Positions 8,801-17,645 are shown, counted from the stretch's first letter. The stretch is DNA of 64,000 bases from Planctomycetota bacterium (GCA_020853575.1 JADYYP010000047.1:186001-250000), one strand, 5' to 3'. The notes: generated by a model from the sequence alone, not told the origin. A program made the numbers and translations.

Positions 8801-9169
8801 CCACTCCATGTTCGACTGGCCCGAGCACAGCCACACCTCGCCGATCCACACGTCGCGCAGCACGCGCTCGCCATCGCCGCTGATCCGGATCTCGTGGGGC
8901 CCGCCGGCCTCGGGCGTGGCCACGCTCGCGCGCCACTCACCGCCGGCGCCCACGGTCGTCTGCACCACCGGCGCGCCCCAGGAGGGTGCGATTTGAAGCG
9001 TCGCTCCCGGCTGTCCGCGACCCCACAGCGTCGCGTTGGTCTTGCGCTGCAGCACCATCCCGTCGTCGACGATCGACGGCAGGCGGATCTGCGCCAGCGC
9101 GGGGCTCGAGGAGGCGAGGAGAACGACGAGAGCTGCGCCGAAGGCGCGCGCGGTGCGTGCGGGGAACAT
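5888..9169 (-). CDS. Sialate O-acetylesterase fused to two DUF1080 (3-keto-disaccharide hydrolase type) domains
   Basis: The product has 1093 residues. Residues 1-26 are a signal peptide ending SPALA-Q. The SGNH-type esterase core starts with the nucleophile motif CSGQSNMEW (Ser near residue 119), with the DxxH motif in ARDIHPGNKQ near residue 535; a jelly-roll insertion sits between them. Two DUF1080 domains follow, recognisable by FTALFNGRDLSGWHNV near residue 685 and FRSLYNGVDFSGWKFG near residue 893, each with the family's EFRNLRIREL-like or FANLYLKRLD ending. The protein probably acts outside the cytoplasm, removing O-acetyl groups from complex polysaccharide and cleaving or binding the glycan. 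It is monocistronic. Confidence 0.88.
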   Translation of the reverse strand: MFPARTARAFGAALVVLLASSSPALAQIRLPSIVDDGMVLQRKTNATLWGRGQPGATLQIAPSWGAPVVQTTVGAGGEWRASVATPEAGGPHEIRISGDGERVLRDVWIGEVWLCSGQSNMEWAVKNWPAAAPGVPGAAEEIAAANFPQIRVFDVPNRVSNYERKDVQGQWKVCSPQTVGDFSGTAYYFGRMLHRELGVPIGLVTSDWGGTPVQAWTSAQTLAGFPEFAAELDYLRISVDPNLRHEYARSHGSGWWNEADRRGPRPVASGWTATGFDDASWKSFDLPASFAGELGSFDGFVYFRTELDLPAEWAGKGATLELGPIDDRDDAWFDGEHVGEEHDDGQWGTPRRYVIPAAKVQAGKRAIAVRVLDTGGTGGINGDAQGFVLRSDDPALAPLSLAGTWRYHMGARTSELPAIGSSTGPQIGPNTSSALYNGMIAPLLPLTFKGVIWYQGEANVGAAELYQRLFPAMIGDWRARFSNGEFPFYFVQIAPFTYRGSPPAAAAELRDAQRKTLDVVAHSGMAITMDIGNARDIHPGNKQEVGRRLALWALETAYGRNLLAHCGPLFESLTVAGSVARVSFRHAEGGLMFRDGPPTGWLVAGADHVFHEANAVIENDVVLVSSDAVKAPLAVRYGWKNAANPNLCNAAGLPASSFRSDDWSGTTIVEDRGQTSHLSSAQGFTALFNGRDLSGWHNVNGAPSTWTVVDGKIRCSGIPTGILRTDKQYENFEFEMEWRHLVDAGNAGLFIWSDALTARGQPFSRAIEVQVMSGMEGPGYTSDGDMFAIHGATMKPDNGRGGSSRAFPTEARMNPGGEWNHYRVRGVDGVLELAVNGKVVTSGRECSPRKGYICLESEGAPIEFRNLRIRELPPATAALAPAAIARVDEGFRSLYNGVDFSGWKFGPEHEGHWRADDWTISFDGQGTDLWSSEEFGDFVLIADWRWSGAAHDADLPVIEADGSQRVGADGKPLTERVKEAGDSGIYLRGSSKSQVNIWCWPIGSGEVYGYRTDATQTPQVRAGVTPRIKADAPLGEWNRFVITLVGERLTVELNGQTVIENAVLPGIAPRGPLALQMHGSPIQFANLYLKRLD

Positions 9170-9509
9170 GACGACTCCGATGCGAGGGACGCGCGGAGTT
9201 TACTGGGAGTCGCAGCCGAAACGAGGAACAGCGCGCGCCGACGCAAACGGGGCTTGCGCCGGAAGCGCGGCTGCGGCGAAGCTCGCGCACGCGCGAAATG
9301 GCTCCGGCATGCTCGGGTTGCGCCAACGCCGCCCGTGAATCCGCCGGAATCCGCGAACCGCTCCGCGGTTGCGCGGCACTTCGCTCTCACCGGCTGGGCC
9401 CTCCTCCGTCGCAGCGCGCGGACGGTCAGGTCGTCGTGCTGCGGATCCTCGCGGATCCGCGCCATGGCGGAGGGCTCGCCGGATCTCGATTCCCCTGTGG
9501 AGCACGCCG
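9170..9509. other. Divergent intergenic region of about 340 bases
   Basis: This region separates the minus-strand esterase from the plus-strand FG-GAP protein and must hold both promoters. No gene-like frame was found. At 9441-9460 there are two adjacent GCGGATCC units, an imperfect repeat containing GGATCC palindromes. I cannot assign a function to it, and no convincing -35/-10 pair stands out. Confidence 0.4.
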
Positions 9510-11669
9510 ATGCTGGGTCGCACATGCGGTTGGTGGATGGCACTCAACGGCGCCGTGGCGTCGGCCCAGACGTTCGTCGTCGACGCCGCCAGCGTGCCGG
9601 GCGGACCGCTGGCCAATGGAGGCTTCACCGAGAACGTGGAGCTGCTCGACGTCGACGCGGACGGCGACGTCGATGCCGCATGGGCCAACGGCGGCGATTT
9701 CGGCAACGAGCAGAACCTGCTGTGGATCAACCGCGGCGGCGCGCAGGGCGGCCCGATCGGCGTGTTCGAGGACCAAACCGCGCTGCGCTTCCCGGCGCTG
9801 CTCGACGACACGCGCGATCTGGAGTTCGTCGACTTCGACCTCGACGGGGATCTCGATCTGTTCGCCTCCAACACCTCGGGCATCGCCAACAACACCAACC
9901 GCTACTTGGTCAACATGGGCGGCGCGCAGGGCGGCAGCGCGGGCTTCTTCCAGGACCAGACGGCCTCGCGCTGGGTTGGCATCGCGGTCAACAACGCGCA
10001 GACCCACAGCTCGGTCTCGGCCGGTTCCGCGCTCGTCAACGGCGGCTTCATCGACTGGTCCTGTGACTCGACCTTGGGCGATCTCGACAACGACGGCGAT
10101 CCGGACTTGATCGAGGCCTCCTACGGCTCGCTGGTTTCAGGACGCGTGCCGACGCGCGTCTTCCTCAACGACGGCGCGGGCTTCTTCGAGGAATTCAACC
10201 CGAGCGGCTACCAACTGGCGGGCACGACGCTGCCCAACGGAGCTCCCGCACTGTGGTGCGAGGGTTTGCAGCAGCAGCAGACGACCGACACGAGCGGCGT
10301 CGAGGCCGACATCACCAACGAGTCGATCTCGGTCGACCTGGGAGACATCGACGGCGACTTCGACCTCGACTTCGTGCTCGGCGATCGCGCGCAGCTGCCG
10401 CGCATGATCCGCAATCGGCACACGGAGTTGGGCGGCTCGCTCTCGTTCCGCGATGCGAGCTGGGCGGTCTTCCAAGGTCCCGACTGGGCGCCGTCGACCG
10501 GCAGCTACGAGCAAGACCTCGGCGACCTCGACGCCGACGGCGACCTCGACGTCTTCGGCACCAATTGGGCCAACGTGTGCGACAAGCTGCTGTTCAACGA
10601 CGGCACCGGCCAGTACTCGCTCGAGGTCCTGGTGGCCAACTCCTGCGTGCGCCACAACGAGCCCGACTTGATCGACTTCGACAACGATGGCTGGCTCGAC
10701 GCCTTCACCGCATCGCGCACCGCGAGCGAAGCCTTGTACCGCAACCTCGGGCCGAGCGGCGGCTTCGTCATGGACGACGTGTCACTGACCACCTTGCCGG
10801 CCTACGTGGCGCAAGCGCTCGGCAGCGACGCGGCCGACGTCGACCTCGACGGCGACTACGACCTGCTGCTCGCCAACGACTTCGGCGACGAGAATGTGCT
10901 GCTGCGCAACACGCACCAGGCCCCGGACGCCCACGCGCCGCGCATCCCGCTCGTCGAGCAGGTCGCGGACCGCTCGGCCGGACCGCTTGCGAAAGTCGTG
11001 CGCGCGCACGTCTACGACAACGCGTCGTGGTACGTGACAGCGTTCAACCTGACGACGCTCGAGTACAGCCTGAACGGAGCACCCTTCGTGGCCCTGCCCA
11101 TGCGCTTCTCCGGCGCACAGGTGTTCCGTGGCGAGTTGCCGGCGGACACGCCGGGTACGCTCGACTATCGCGTGCGCTCGATCGACGAGCACGGAAACGT
11201 CGGAGTGTCCGCGACCAAGAGCTTCGTGATCGCGCCATGCAACGGCGATCCGACGGTCTACTGCACGGCGAAGACGCACTCCAACGGCTGCGTGCCACGG
11301 ATCGGCTGGAGCGGCACGCCCAGCGCCAGCGCGGGCTCGGGCTTCACGATCCACTCCGCCGACACGCTGGACAACAAGGCCGGACTGCTGTTCTACGGCA
11401 CCTTCGGGCCCAAGCACCAGGCCTACCAAGGCGGCTACCTGTGCGTGCAACCGCCGACAGTGCGCACGGCGCTGCAGAATTCCGGCGCCAGCGGATCGGC
11501 TCCGTGCGCGGGCCTGTTCAGCTTCGACTTCAACGCCTGGATCGCCACGGGCAACGACGCGCGACTCGTCGCCGGCGCCACGGTGTGGGCACAGTTCTGG
11601 AGCCGTGACCCGCAGTCCTCGTTCCAAACCAACCGCTCGGACGCGCTCCAGTTCCACATCTGTCCCTAG
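9510..11669 (+). CDS. Secreted FG-GAP/VCBS beta-propeller protein with the shared C-terminal module
   Basis: The product has 719 residues. ATG 9510 is chosen because it gives a signal peptide ending VASA-Q; an upstream in-frame extension is arginine-rich and not secretory. Seven acidic calcium-loop motifs of the DxDxDGDxD type occur, for example LDVDADGDVDAAWA, VDFDLDGDLDLFAS and ADVDLDGDYDLLLA, which would make a seven-bladed integrin-like propeller. A beta-sandwich linker follows. Residues 584-719 are the C-terminal module (YCTAKTHSNGC, YLCVQPP, FWSRDPQ, terminal CP) found in seven other proteins of this window. It is probably an extracellular surface protein. moaA follows after 56 bases on the same strand. 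Confidence 0.85.
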   Translation: MLGRTCGWWMALNGAVASAQTFVVDAASVPGGPLANGGFTENVELLDVDADGDVDAAWANGGDFGNEQNLLWINRGGAQGGPIGVFEDQTALRFPALLDDTRDLEFVDFDLDGDLDLFASNTSGIANNTNRYLVNMGGAQGGSAGFFQDQTASRWVGIAVNNAQTHSSVSAGSALVNGGFIDWSCDSTLGDLDNDGDPDLIEASYGSLVSGRVPTRVFLNDGAGFFEEFNPSGYQLAGTTLPNGAPALWCEGLQQQQTTDTSGVEADITNESISVDLGDIDGDFDLDFVLGDRAQLPRMIRNRHTELGGSLSFRDASWAVFQGPDWAPSTGSYEQDLGDLDADGDLDVFGTNWANVCDKLLFNDGTGQYSLEVLVANSCVRHNEPDLIDFDNDGWLDAFTASRTASEALYRNLGPSGGFVMDDVSLTTLPAYVAQALGSDAADVDLDGDYDLLLANDFGDENVLLRNTHQAPDAHAPRIPLVEQVADRSAGPLAKVVRAHVYDNASWYVTAFNLTTLEYSLNGAPFVALPMRFSGAQVFRGELPADTPGTLDYRVRSIDEHGNVGVSATKSFVIAPCNGDPTVYCTAKTHSNGCVPRIGWSGTPSASAGSGFTIHSADTLDNKAGLLFYGTFGPKHQAYQGGYLCVQPPTVRTALQNSGASGSAPCAGLFSFDFNAWIATGNDARLVAGATVWAQFWSRDPQSSFQTNRSDALQFHICP

Positions 11670-11725
11670 CGCGCGCCGCGCGCTGGCGCTGTTGTTTCGA
11701 CGCCGGCCGCGCCCATACTGGCGCA

Positions 11726-12751
11726 GTGGATCCGTCGATCGATCGCCTCGGCCGCGCGCTGTCGTCGCTGCGCATCTCCGTCACCGACCGCTGCAACCTG
11801 CGCTGCGCGTACTGCATGCCGGAGGAGGAGTACAAGTGGCTTCCGCGCGATCGACTGCTGCGCTTCGACGAGATCGCGCGCTTGGTGGACGTGTTCACTT
11901 CGTTGGGCGTGCACAAGGTGCGCTTGACCGGCGGCGAGCCACTGCTGCGGCCCGAGCTGGCGTCGCTGGTGCGCCTGCTCGCGGCCAAGCCGGCACTGCG
12001 CGAGTTGGCGCTGACGACCAACGGCGTGTTGCTCGCCGAGCAGGCGAGCGCCCTGCGTGACGCCGGCCTGGGCCGCGTGACGGTGAGCCTCGACACGCTG
12101 CGCGAGGACGTATTCCAGTCGCTGACGCGCCGGCCGGGCCTGGAGCGCGTGCTCCACGGGATCGAGACCGCGACGCGCCTGTGGCCCGGCGCGGTCAAGC
12201 TCGACATGGTCGTGATGCGCGACGTGAACGAACGCGAGATCCCGGCGCTCTTCGAGTTCGCGCGCGCCCAAGGCGCGGAGCTGCGCTTCATCGAGTACAT
12301 GGACGTCGGTGGGGCGACGCGTTGGAACGAGCGCACCGTCGTGTCGCGCCAGGAAATCCTGGAGCGCATGCAGCGCGCCTTCGGAGCGATCGAGGCCGTG
12401 GTCGAGGACTCGACCGCGCCGGCCGAACGTTTTCGAGCAGCGGACGGCACGCTGTTCGGGATCATCGCCTCGACCACGACGCCGTTCTGTCGGCGCTGCG
12501 ACCGCGCGCGGTTGACGGCCGATGGCATGTGGTACATGTGCTTGTACGCTCGCTTGGGGCTGGACCTGCGCGAGCTCGCGCGCGGCTCCGCCAGCGACGA
12601 CGAGATCGCGCGGCGCATCGCGGCCAGTTGGAGCGCGCGCCAGGAGCGTGGCGCGGAGCTGCGGCTCGAAGAGCTGCGGCGTGGACCGCTGGTGGCCGTC
12701 GAGGACCTGCGCACCGACCCGCATCTCGAGATGCACACCCGCGGCGGTTGA
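11726..12751 (+). CDS. moaA: GTP 3',8-cyclase MoaA (molybdenum cofactor biosynthesis)
   Basis: The product has 341 residues from GTG 11726. It is a radical SAM enzyme converting GTP to 3',8-cyclo-GTP, the first step of molybdopterin synthesis in the cytoplasm. The N-terminal cluster motif is CNLRCAYC (Cys 23, 27, 30) after the SVTDR lead-in. The second iron-sulfur site is FCRRCDRARL with a further Cys in MWYMCLYA. The GGEPLL and LTTNG motifs and the C-terminal GG dipeptide, needed for activity in this family, are all present. No moaC, moaE or moeA is adjacent, so the gene stands alone among secreted-protein genes. The short gap upstream leaves no room for a Moco riboswitch. Confidence 0.95.
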   Translation: MDPSIDRLGRALSSLRISVTDRCNLRCAYCMPEEEYKWLPRDRLLRFDEIARLVDVFTSLGVHKVRLTGGEPLLRPELASLVRLLAAKPALRELALTTNGVLLAEQASALRDAGLGRVTVSLDTLREDVFQSLTRRPGLERVLHGIETATRLWPGAVKLDMVVMRDVNEREIPALFEFARAQGAELRFIEYMDVGGATRWNERTVVSRQEILERMQRAFGAIEAVVEDSTAPAERFRAADGTLFGIIASTTTPFCRRCDRARLTADGMWYMCLYARLGLDLRELARGSASDDEIARRIAASWSARQERGAELRLEELRRGPLVAVEDLRTDPHLEMHTRGG

Positions 12752-12906
12752 AGCGGGATGCTGGGCGCGTCGACGCGCCATGCGAGCTCCGGTGACGCGC
12801 TCGCGGCCCGCGGCTTTCATCGTCGAAAGCGCGAATCCGCGTCCGCTGTGGGCAACGCGGCGCGCGTGTAGGATCGCGCGTGGCCCCCGTCCACAGGAAC
12901 CAAGCC

Positions 12907-14211
12907 ATGCTGCGCTTCCGCGCGTTCTGCACTGTGTCCGCCGCGCTCGCCCCCGCGCTCGCCCACGCCCAAGGCAGCGACGCCTGCGGCACGGCGCAAG
13001 CCATCCAAGGCAGCGGTTCGTTCGCGTTCGACACGACCTTCGCGACCACCGACGGAGGCCCGAACGCGCTGTGCTATTCCGCGGGCTACAACCAGATCGA
13101 GCGCGACGTGTGGTTTGCCTGGACGCCCGGCGCGAGCGGCGTGTATCGCTTCGAGACCTGCTCGCAGACCGCGGTCGACACCTGGATCGCCCTGCTCGAC
13201 GCACCCTGCAGCGGCGCGGCGCTCGGCTGCAACGACGACGCCTGCGGCTTCCAGTCGAGCATGGACGTGCCGGTCAGCGCGGGCACGACGTACTACCTGC
13301 GGATCGGCGTATTTCCCGGCAAATCCGGCGGTCCGGGCAACGTGCTCATCACGCAGGTGGGCCCGCCGACGGTGCTGCACACGGTGACCCACCCGACCAC
13401 CGGGCACGTGTACAAGGTGCTCTCACCGTGCACCTGGAAAGAAGCCGAGTTGATCGCGCAGGCCTCGTTCAACGCGCACCTGGTGACGATCGAGGGCTTC
13501 AGCGAGGTCCAGTACATCTCGCTCAACATCAAGCCGCTGATCGGCAGCAACGCGCAGTTCTGGATCGGACTCAACGATGCCGCCGTCGAAGGCACGTTCG
13601 TGTGGTCGAGCGCTTCGACGTCGAGCTACACCAACTGGGACGCGGGCGAGCCCAACAACGCCAGCGCGACCGAGGACTACGTCCACATCCGCACCAACGC
13701 CAAGTGGAACGACGCGCCGCTCGGCTCCTCGTCCTACAACTTACCCGTGTACGGCTTGATCGAAATCGGCTGCAACGCACCGACGAACTACTGCACGGTG
13801 GGCACCAGCAGCGCCGGCTGCGCGGCCGCGATCAGCGCCAGCGGTACGCCGAGCGCGAGCGCGAGCAGCGGCTTCCAAGTGCGCGTCGACCAAGTCGAGG
13901 GCCAGAAGACCGGCTTGATCTTCTACGGCACCGCCGGGCGCACCGCGCTGGCTTGGGGCACGGGCTCGAGCTTCCTGTGCATCAAGGCGCCGACGCAGCG
14001 CACTCCGGCGCACTCGAGCGCAGGCAGCGCGGGGGCCTGCGATGGCTCACTGCTCCTCGACTGGAACGCGTTCCGCGCCGCGAATCCGGGCGCGCTCGGA
14101 CAGCCCTTCGCCTTCGGCGACACGGTGCAAGTCCAGGGTTGGTTCCGCGATCCGCCGTCCGCCAAGCACACGCACATGTCCGATGCGCTCGAGTTCATCG
14201 TCTGCCCGTAA
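12907..14211 (+). CDS. Secreted C-type lectin-domain protein with the shared C-terminal module (paralogue 1)
   Basis: The product has 434 residues. ATG 12907 follows an AGGAA sequence and opens a signal peptide ending AHA-Q. Residues about 25-160 form a cysteine-rich beta-sandwich (ERDVWFAWTP, LGCNDDACG) like the pre-peptidase-type domains of other surface proteins. Residues about 165-288 form a C-type lectin-like domain: HVYKVLSPCTWKEAE, LVTIEGFSE, FWIGLNDAAVEG, then EPNN and KWND, the classical sugar/calcium positions. Residues 295-434 are the shared C-terminal module. A close paralogue starts 16 bases downstream. It probably binds extracellular glycan. Confidence 0.85.
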   Translation: MLRFRAFCTVSAALAPALAHAQGSDACGTAQAIQGSGSFAFDTTFATTDGGPNALCYSAGYNQIERDVWFAWTPGASGVYRFETCSQTAVDTWIALLDAPCSGAALGCNDDACGFQSSMDVPVSAGTTYYLRIGVFPGKSGGPGNVLITQVGPPTVLHTVTHPTTGHVYKVLSPCTWKEAELIAQASFNAHLVTIEGFSEVQYISLNIKPLIGSNAQFWIGLNDAAVEGTFVWSSASTSSYTNWDAGEPNNASATEDYVHIRTNAKWNDAPLGSSSYNLPVYGLIEIGCNAPTNYCTVGTSSAGCAAAISASGTPSASASSGFQVRVDQVEGQKTGLIFYGTAGRTALAWGTGSSFLCIKAPTQRTPAHSSAGSAGACDGSLLLDWNAFRAANPGALGQPFAFGDTVQVQGWFRDPPSAKHTHMSDALEFIVCP

Positions 14212-14227
14212 CGCGCAAGGTCCTCCC

Positions 14228-15511
14228 ATGAAGCTCCAGCATCTCTCGCTCGCGTTCTCCTTCGTGGCGCCGGCATTCGCGCAAGGCTCGGACGCGTGCT
14301 CCGCGGCGCAAGCGATCACCGGCGTCGGCTCGTTCGCCTTCGATTCGTCGAGCGCGACCACCGATGGCTCACCCGCGAACCTGTGCTATTCCTCGGGTTC
14401 GGCGCAGATCGAGCGCGACGTCTGGTTCCGCTGGACGGCACCGTCGAGCGGCTACTTCACGTTCGCGACCTGCGCGCAGACCGCAATCGACTCGCGTCTG
14501 GCGCTGTACGACGGTTCGTGCGCGGGCGCGGTGCTGGCGTGCAACGACGACGCCTGCGGATTGCAGTCGCAGATCGGATACACCGCCGTCGCGGGGCTGG
14601 ACTACCTGCTGCGCGTGGGCTCGTTCCCCGGCACTCCAGGGGGGCCGGGGCAAGTCACGATCACCGCGCTCACGCCGCCCCAGGTGCTCTACACCGCCGT
14701 GAATCCCGCCAACAACCACCTGTACGCGATCATCGACTACGCCAGTTGGAAGGACTGCGAGGCGCGTGCGGTGCAACTCGGCGCGCACCTGGCGCAAGTC
14801 GAGGATCAGGCCGAGAACGACTGGATCCAGCAGAACCTGATCGGAGCGGTCGCGGGCGCCAACAACCTGTGGATCGGCCTGAGCGACGAGCTGGTCGAAG
14901 GCACTTGGGCATGGAGCAACGGCTCGAGCTCGACCTTCCTCAACTGGGACACCGGGCAGCCCGACAACTACGGCAACGAGGACCACGCCTACATGCGTCC
15001 CAACGGGTTCTGGAACGACGTGCCCAACGCGGGCGGCGGCGCCAACCCGCGCGGACTGGTCGAGTTCGACTGTGGCGCGCCGCCGGCGAGCTACTGCACC
15101 AGCGGCACCAGCTCCCTGGGTTGCAGCGCGACGCTGGGCTCGAGCGGCACGCCGAGCGCGTCGTCGGCTTCGGGCTTCGTGCTCTCGGTGACCAACGTCG
15201 ACGCGCAGCGCCAGGGATTGATTTTCTATGGCACGAGCGGCGCGCAGGCCATCGCCTGGGGCACGAGCACGAGCTTCCTGTGCGTCAAGCCGCCGACGCA
15301 GCGCACCGCGGTCCAGAGCTCGAACGGCACGGCCGGTCAGTGCGACGGCGCACTGGGAATCGATTTCAACACCTTCATGGCGACCCATCCGACGGCGCTC
15401 GGCCAGCCCTTCGCCGGCACGACGGTGTTCGCGCAGGGTTGGTACCGCGATCCGCCGAACCCGAAGACCACCATGCTCTCGGACGCGTTGAGCTTCAACG
15501 TGTGTCCGTGA
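14228..15511 (+). CDS. Secreted C-type lectin-domain protein with the shared C-terminal module (paralogue 2)
   Basis: The product has 427 residues and is a tandem paralogue of the preceding gene, with the same three-part layout. The signal peptide ends AFA-Q. The N-terminal beta-sandwich keeps ERDVWFRWT and LACNDDACG. The lectin domain has HLYAIIDYASWKDCE, LWIGLSDELVEGTWAW, then QPDN and FWND; EPNN of the first copy is QPDN here. In animal C-type lectins the EPN versus QPD difference separates mannose-type from galactose-type binding, so the copies may prefer different sugars. Residues 289-427 are the C-terminal module. The 16-base gap suggests co-transcription with copy 1. Confidence 0.85.
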   Translation: MKLQHLSLAFSFVAPAFAQGSDACSAAQAITGVGSFAFDSSSATTDGSPANLCYSSGSAQIERDVWFRWTAPSSGYFTFATCAQTAIDSRLALYDGSCAGAVLACNDDACGLQSQIGYTAVAGLDYLLRVGSFPGTPGGPGQVTITALTPPQVLYTAVNPANNHLYAIIDYASWKDCEARAVQLGAHLAQVEDQAENDWIQQNLIGAVAGANNLWIGLSDELVEGTWAWSNGSSSTFLNWDTGQPDNYGNEDHAYMRPNGFWNDVPNAGGGANPRGLVEFDCGAPPASYCTSGTSSLGCSATLGSSGTPSASSASGFVLSVTNVDAQRQGLIFYGTSGAQAIAWGTSTSFLCVKPPTQRTAVQSSNGTAGQCDGALGIDFNTFMATHPTALGQPFAGTTVFAQGWYRDPPNPKTTMLSDALSFNVCP

Positions 15512-15619
15512 ACGCAATATCCCCGCGGATCCAGGCGCTCCTGCTAGGCTGAGGGCAAACGTCCGGCAGTGCGCGTCGGTGTTCGACGTCCAGCGCGGAC
15601 CTCACCCGTGGGTTGGCAC

Positions 15620-16771
15620 ATGCGCATCGCATCCGTCGCTCTCGCCGTGCTCGGCGCAGCGAGCTTCGTTCCTCTGGCGTCCGGGCAAGTCGTGATGGCG
15701 CTCGACAGCTCGCGCTGCTTCCAGAGCTCGTACGGCTACTGGCTGACCGGGAGCTCGATGGTCGGGCCTCACGCGCAGCTGATCGCGGCCGGCTACAGCG
15801 TGCAAGAGACCGCGGTGATCAGCACCGCCGCGCTCGCCAACGTCGATGTCTTCGTGCTCGCCCTGCCGCCCGTTGGCGCCACCTTGCCGCCCAGCGAGAT
15901 CACCGCGCTGCAGGCCTTCGTCAGCGGCGGCGGAGGCTTGCTGTTCATCGGAGAGAACGACTCCTGGGTCGGGCTCGACGGTCAGCTGCTGACGGCGTTC
16001 AGCGCCGGCACCTATGCGGGTTCGGGCAGCGCCACCGGCCCGGTGACGATCGCCGCGCCGACGCACCCCGTGATCAGCGGTCCGGCCGGCATCGTCGGTC
16101 AACTCCCGCTGAACCTCGCCCCGGGCGCCTTCACGCCGGCAGCATCCGGAGTGACCAGCGTGATCCAGTTCGCGAGCGGTGCGACCGCGCTGCTCGCGCT
16201 GAGCTACGGGAGCGGAAGCGTCGTCATGCTCAGCGATTCGACCTGGTTCATGAACCCGCCGAACTTCACGCCCGAGGCGGCGGTGCTGTGGGCCAACACC
16301 ATCGATTGGCTCGACTCCGGCTCGTGCAGCGGCAGCATCGCGAACTACTGCACCAGTTCGACCACCAGCCACGGATGCGTTCCGAGCCTGGCCGCGAGCG
16401 GTAGCCCGAGCGCCAGCGCCAGCTCCGGTTTCACGCTGACATGCGACGACATCGAGGGCCAGCGCACTGGACTGTTCTTCTACGGCACCAGCGGTGAGCT
16501 CGCGCTCCCGTGGGCCAGCGGCAGCACCAGCTTCCTGTGCGTCAAGCCGCCGACTCAGCGCACGGCACCACAGAACAGCGGAGGTAGCGTTTCCGCGTGC
16601 GACGGCTCGCTCGCGCTCGATCTGCTGGCCTTTTTCGCGGCCAATCCCAGCGCGCTCGGCCAACCCCTGACGGCGGGCCAGCAGTTCAACGTGCAGTGCT
16701 GGTTCCGCGATCCGCCGGCGGTCAAGACCACGAACCTCTCGGACGGATTGCGTTTCACGCTGTGTCCGTAG
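15620..16771 (+). CDS. Secreted GATase-like protein with the shared C-terminal module
   Basis: The product has 383 residues. ATG 15620 is preferred over an upstream start because it opens directly into a signal peptide ending LASG-Q. Residues about 25-235 show an alternating alpha/beta pattern (DVFVLALPPVG, LQAFVSGGGGLLFIGEND, VVMLSDSTWFMNPPNF) like the glutamine-amidotransferase-like fold of ThuA or GldG-type gliding proteins, with no catalytic cysteine visible. Residues 243-383 are the shared C-terminal module (YCTSSTTSHGC, LCVKPP, WFRDPP, terminal CP). It is probably a surface protein; function is unknown. It ends only seven bases from the convergent glycosyltransferase gene. Confidence 0.75.
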   Translation: MRIASVALAVLGAASFVPLASGQVVMALDSSRCFQSSYGYWLTGSSMVGPHAQLIAAGYSVQETAVISTAALANVDVFVLALPPVGATLPPSEITALQAFVSGGGGLLFIGENDSWVGLDGQLLTAFSAGTYAGSGSATGPVTIAAPTHPVISGPAGIVGQLPLNLAPGAFTPAASGVTSVIQFASGATALLALSYGSGSVVMLSDSTWFMNPPNFTPEAAVLWANTIDWLDSGSCSGSIANYCTSSTTSHGCVPSLAASGSPSASASSGFTLTCDDIEGQRTGLFFYGTSGELALPWASGSTSFLCVKPPTQRTAPQNSGGSVSACDGSLALDLLAFFAANPSALGQPLTAGQQFNVQCWFRDPPAVKTTNLSDGLRFTLCP

Positions 16772-16778
16772 GCGCGCG

Positions 16779-17645
16779 CTAGCGGCCGGAGCGCCGGATC
16801 TGCTGCAGCGTCTCGCGGTCGAGCTTGCGGAACGAGGTGTCGCTCAAGAGCTCACTCTGGTGCAAGCTCGTCGAGTAGTCGTCGTTGGCGAGCCGCCGCC
16901 GCGTCTGCCACACGTCCTTGAGCAAGGAGAACGGTGTCGTTCCGCGGCGCGCGCGCTCCCCCATCAACGGGCCGCGCACCCACAGCAGCGGGAACTCGAC
17001 TACCTGGAAGCACAGGTACTGCGCCAGCGCCAGCCACTCGACAGGATAGGCCGCACCCGAGACGCGCGAACGCTGGGCGATTTTCTTGGCGGCGCGCATG
17101 CGGAAGGCCGTCAGGCCGGAGAAGCAGTCGCGCACCCCGACGTCGACCATCATCTGGGACAAGCGCATCACCGTGGTGCGCGTCGCGCGCTCGAGGAACG
17201 ACTTCTGCTCCGCTTCACTGTGCTCCTCGGGATGGCGTGACACGAGCGCGACGTCGGCGCCGCGCTGCAAGGCCTCGATCAGCTGATCGGCGTTGTTGAG
17301 CGGAACCTCGCTCTGCGGATCGATCATCACCAGGTATTCGCCGCGCGCGGCGAGCACGCCGGTGCGCGCGGCGGCGCCGCGACCCTTGCGATTCTCGTGA
17401 CGTGCGACGACCAGGCCCGCGAACTGCGTGCGCCAACGCGTCGCGATGGTCTCGAAACCGTGGGGCATGCCGTCGTCGACCAGCACCACCTCGACCTTGC
17501 CGCCCACGCCGCGCGCGAGACCCGCGACCGCGGTCAAGAGCGCGCCGATTCCGCCGTCGCCCTCGCCCAACGGGATCACGATGCTCAGGTCGAACAGGCT
17601 CTGCTCACGTCCAGCGTCCGACGCCTTGCGATCACCACTCTTCAC
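16779..17645 (-). CDS. Family 2 glycosyltransferase (GT-A fold)
   Basis: The product has 288 residues from GTG 17645. A longer frame runs upstream, but its first 65 residues are arginine/glycine-rich and lack the fold, so it is not used. The GT-A start is SIVIPLGEGDGGI, followed by VVLVDDGMPHGF and YLVMIDPQSEVP, where the usual DxD metal site is DPQ. The later FSGLTAFRM and a proline-rich region agree with dolichol-phosphate-mannose-synthase-like members. No transmembrane helix is evident. It lies 275 bases after argH on the same strand and is probably a separate transcript. Donor and acceptor are unknown. Confidence 0.75.
   Translation of the reverse strand: MKSGDRKASDAGREQSLFDLSIVIPLGEGDGGIGALLTAVAGLARGVGGKVEVVLVDDGMPHGFETIATRWRTQFAGLVVARHENRKGRGAAARTGVLAARGEYLVMIDPQSEVPLNNADQLIEALQRGADVALVSRHPEEHSEAEQKSFLERATRTTVMRLSQMMVDVGVRDCFSGLTAFRMRAAKKIAQRSRVSGAAYPVEWLALAQYLCFQVVEFPLLWVRGPLMGERARRGTTPFSLLKDVWQTRRRLANDDYSTSLHQSELLSDTSFRKLDRETLQQIRRSGR

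Noticed and set aside
9441..9460. Two GCGGATCC units considered as an operator
   Set aside because: The site is short, GC-rich and unsupported by a promoter or a second copy elsewhere in the window.
11670..11725. Possible molybdenum-cofactor riboswitch before moaA
   Set aside because: Only 56 bases separate the genes, too short for the known structure, and no matching stem pattern was seen.
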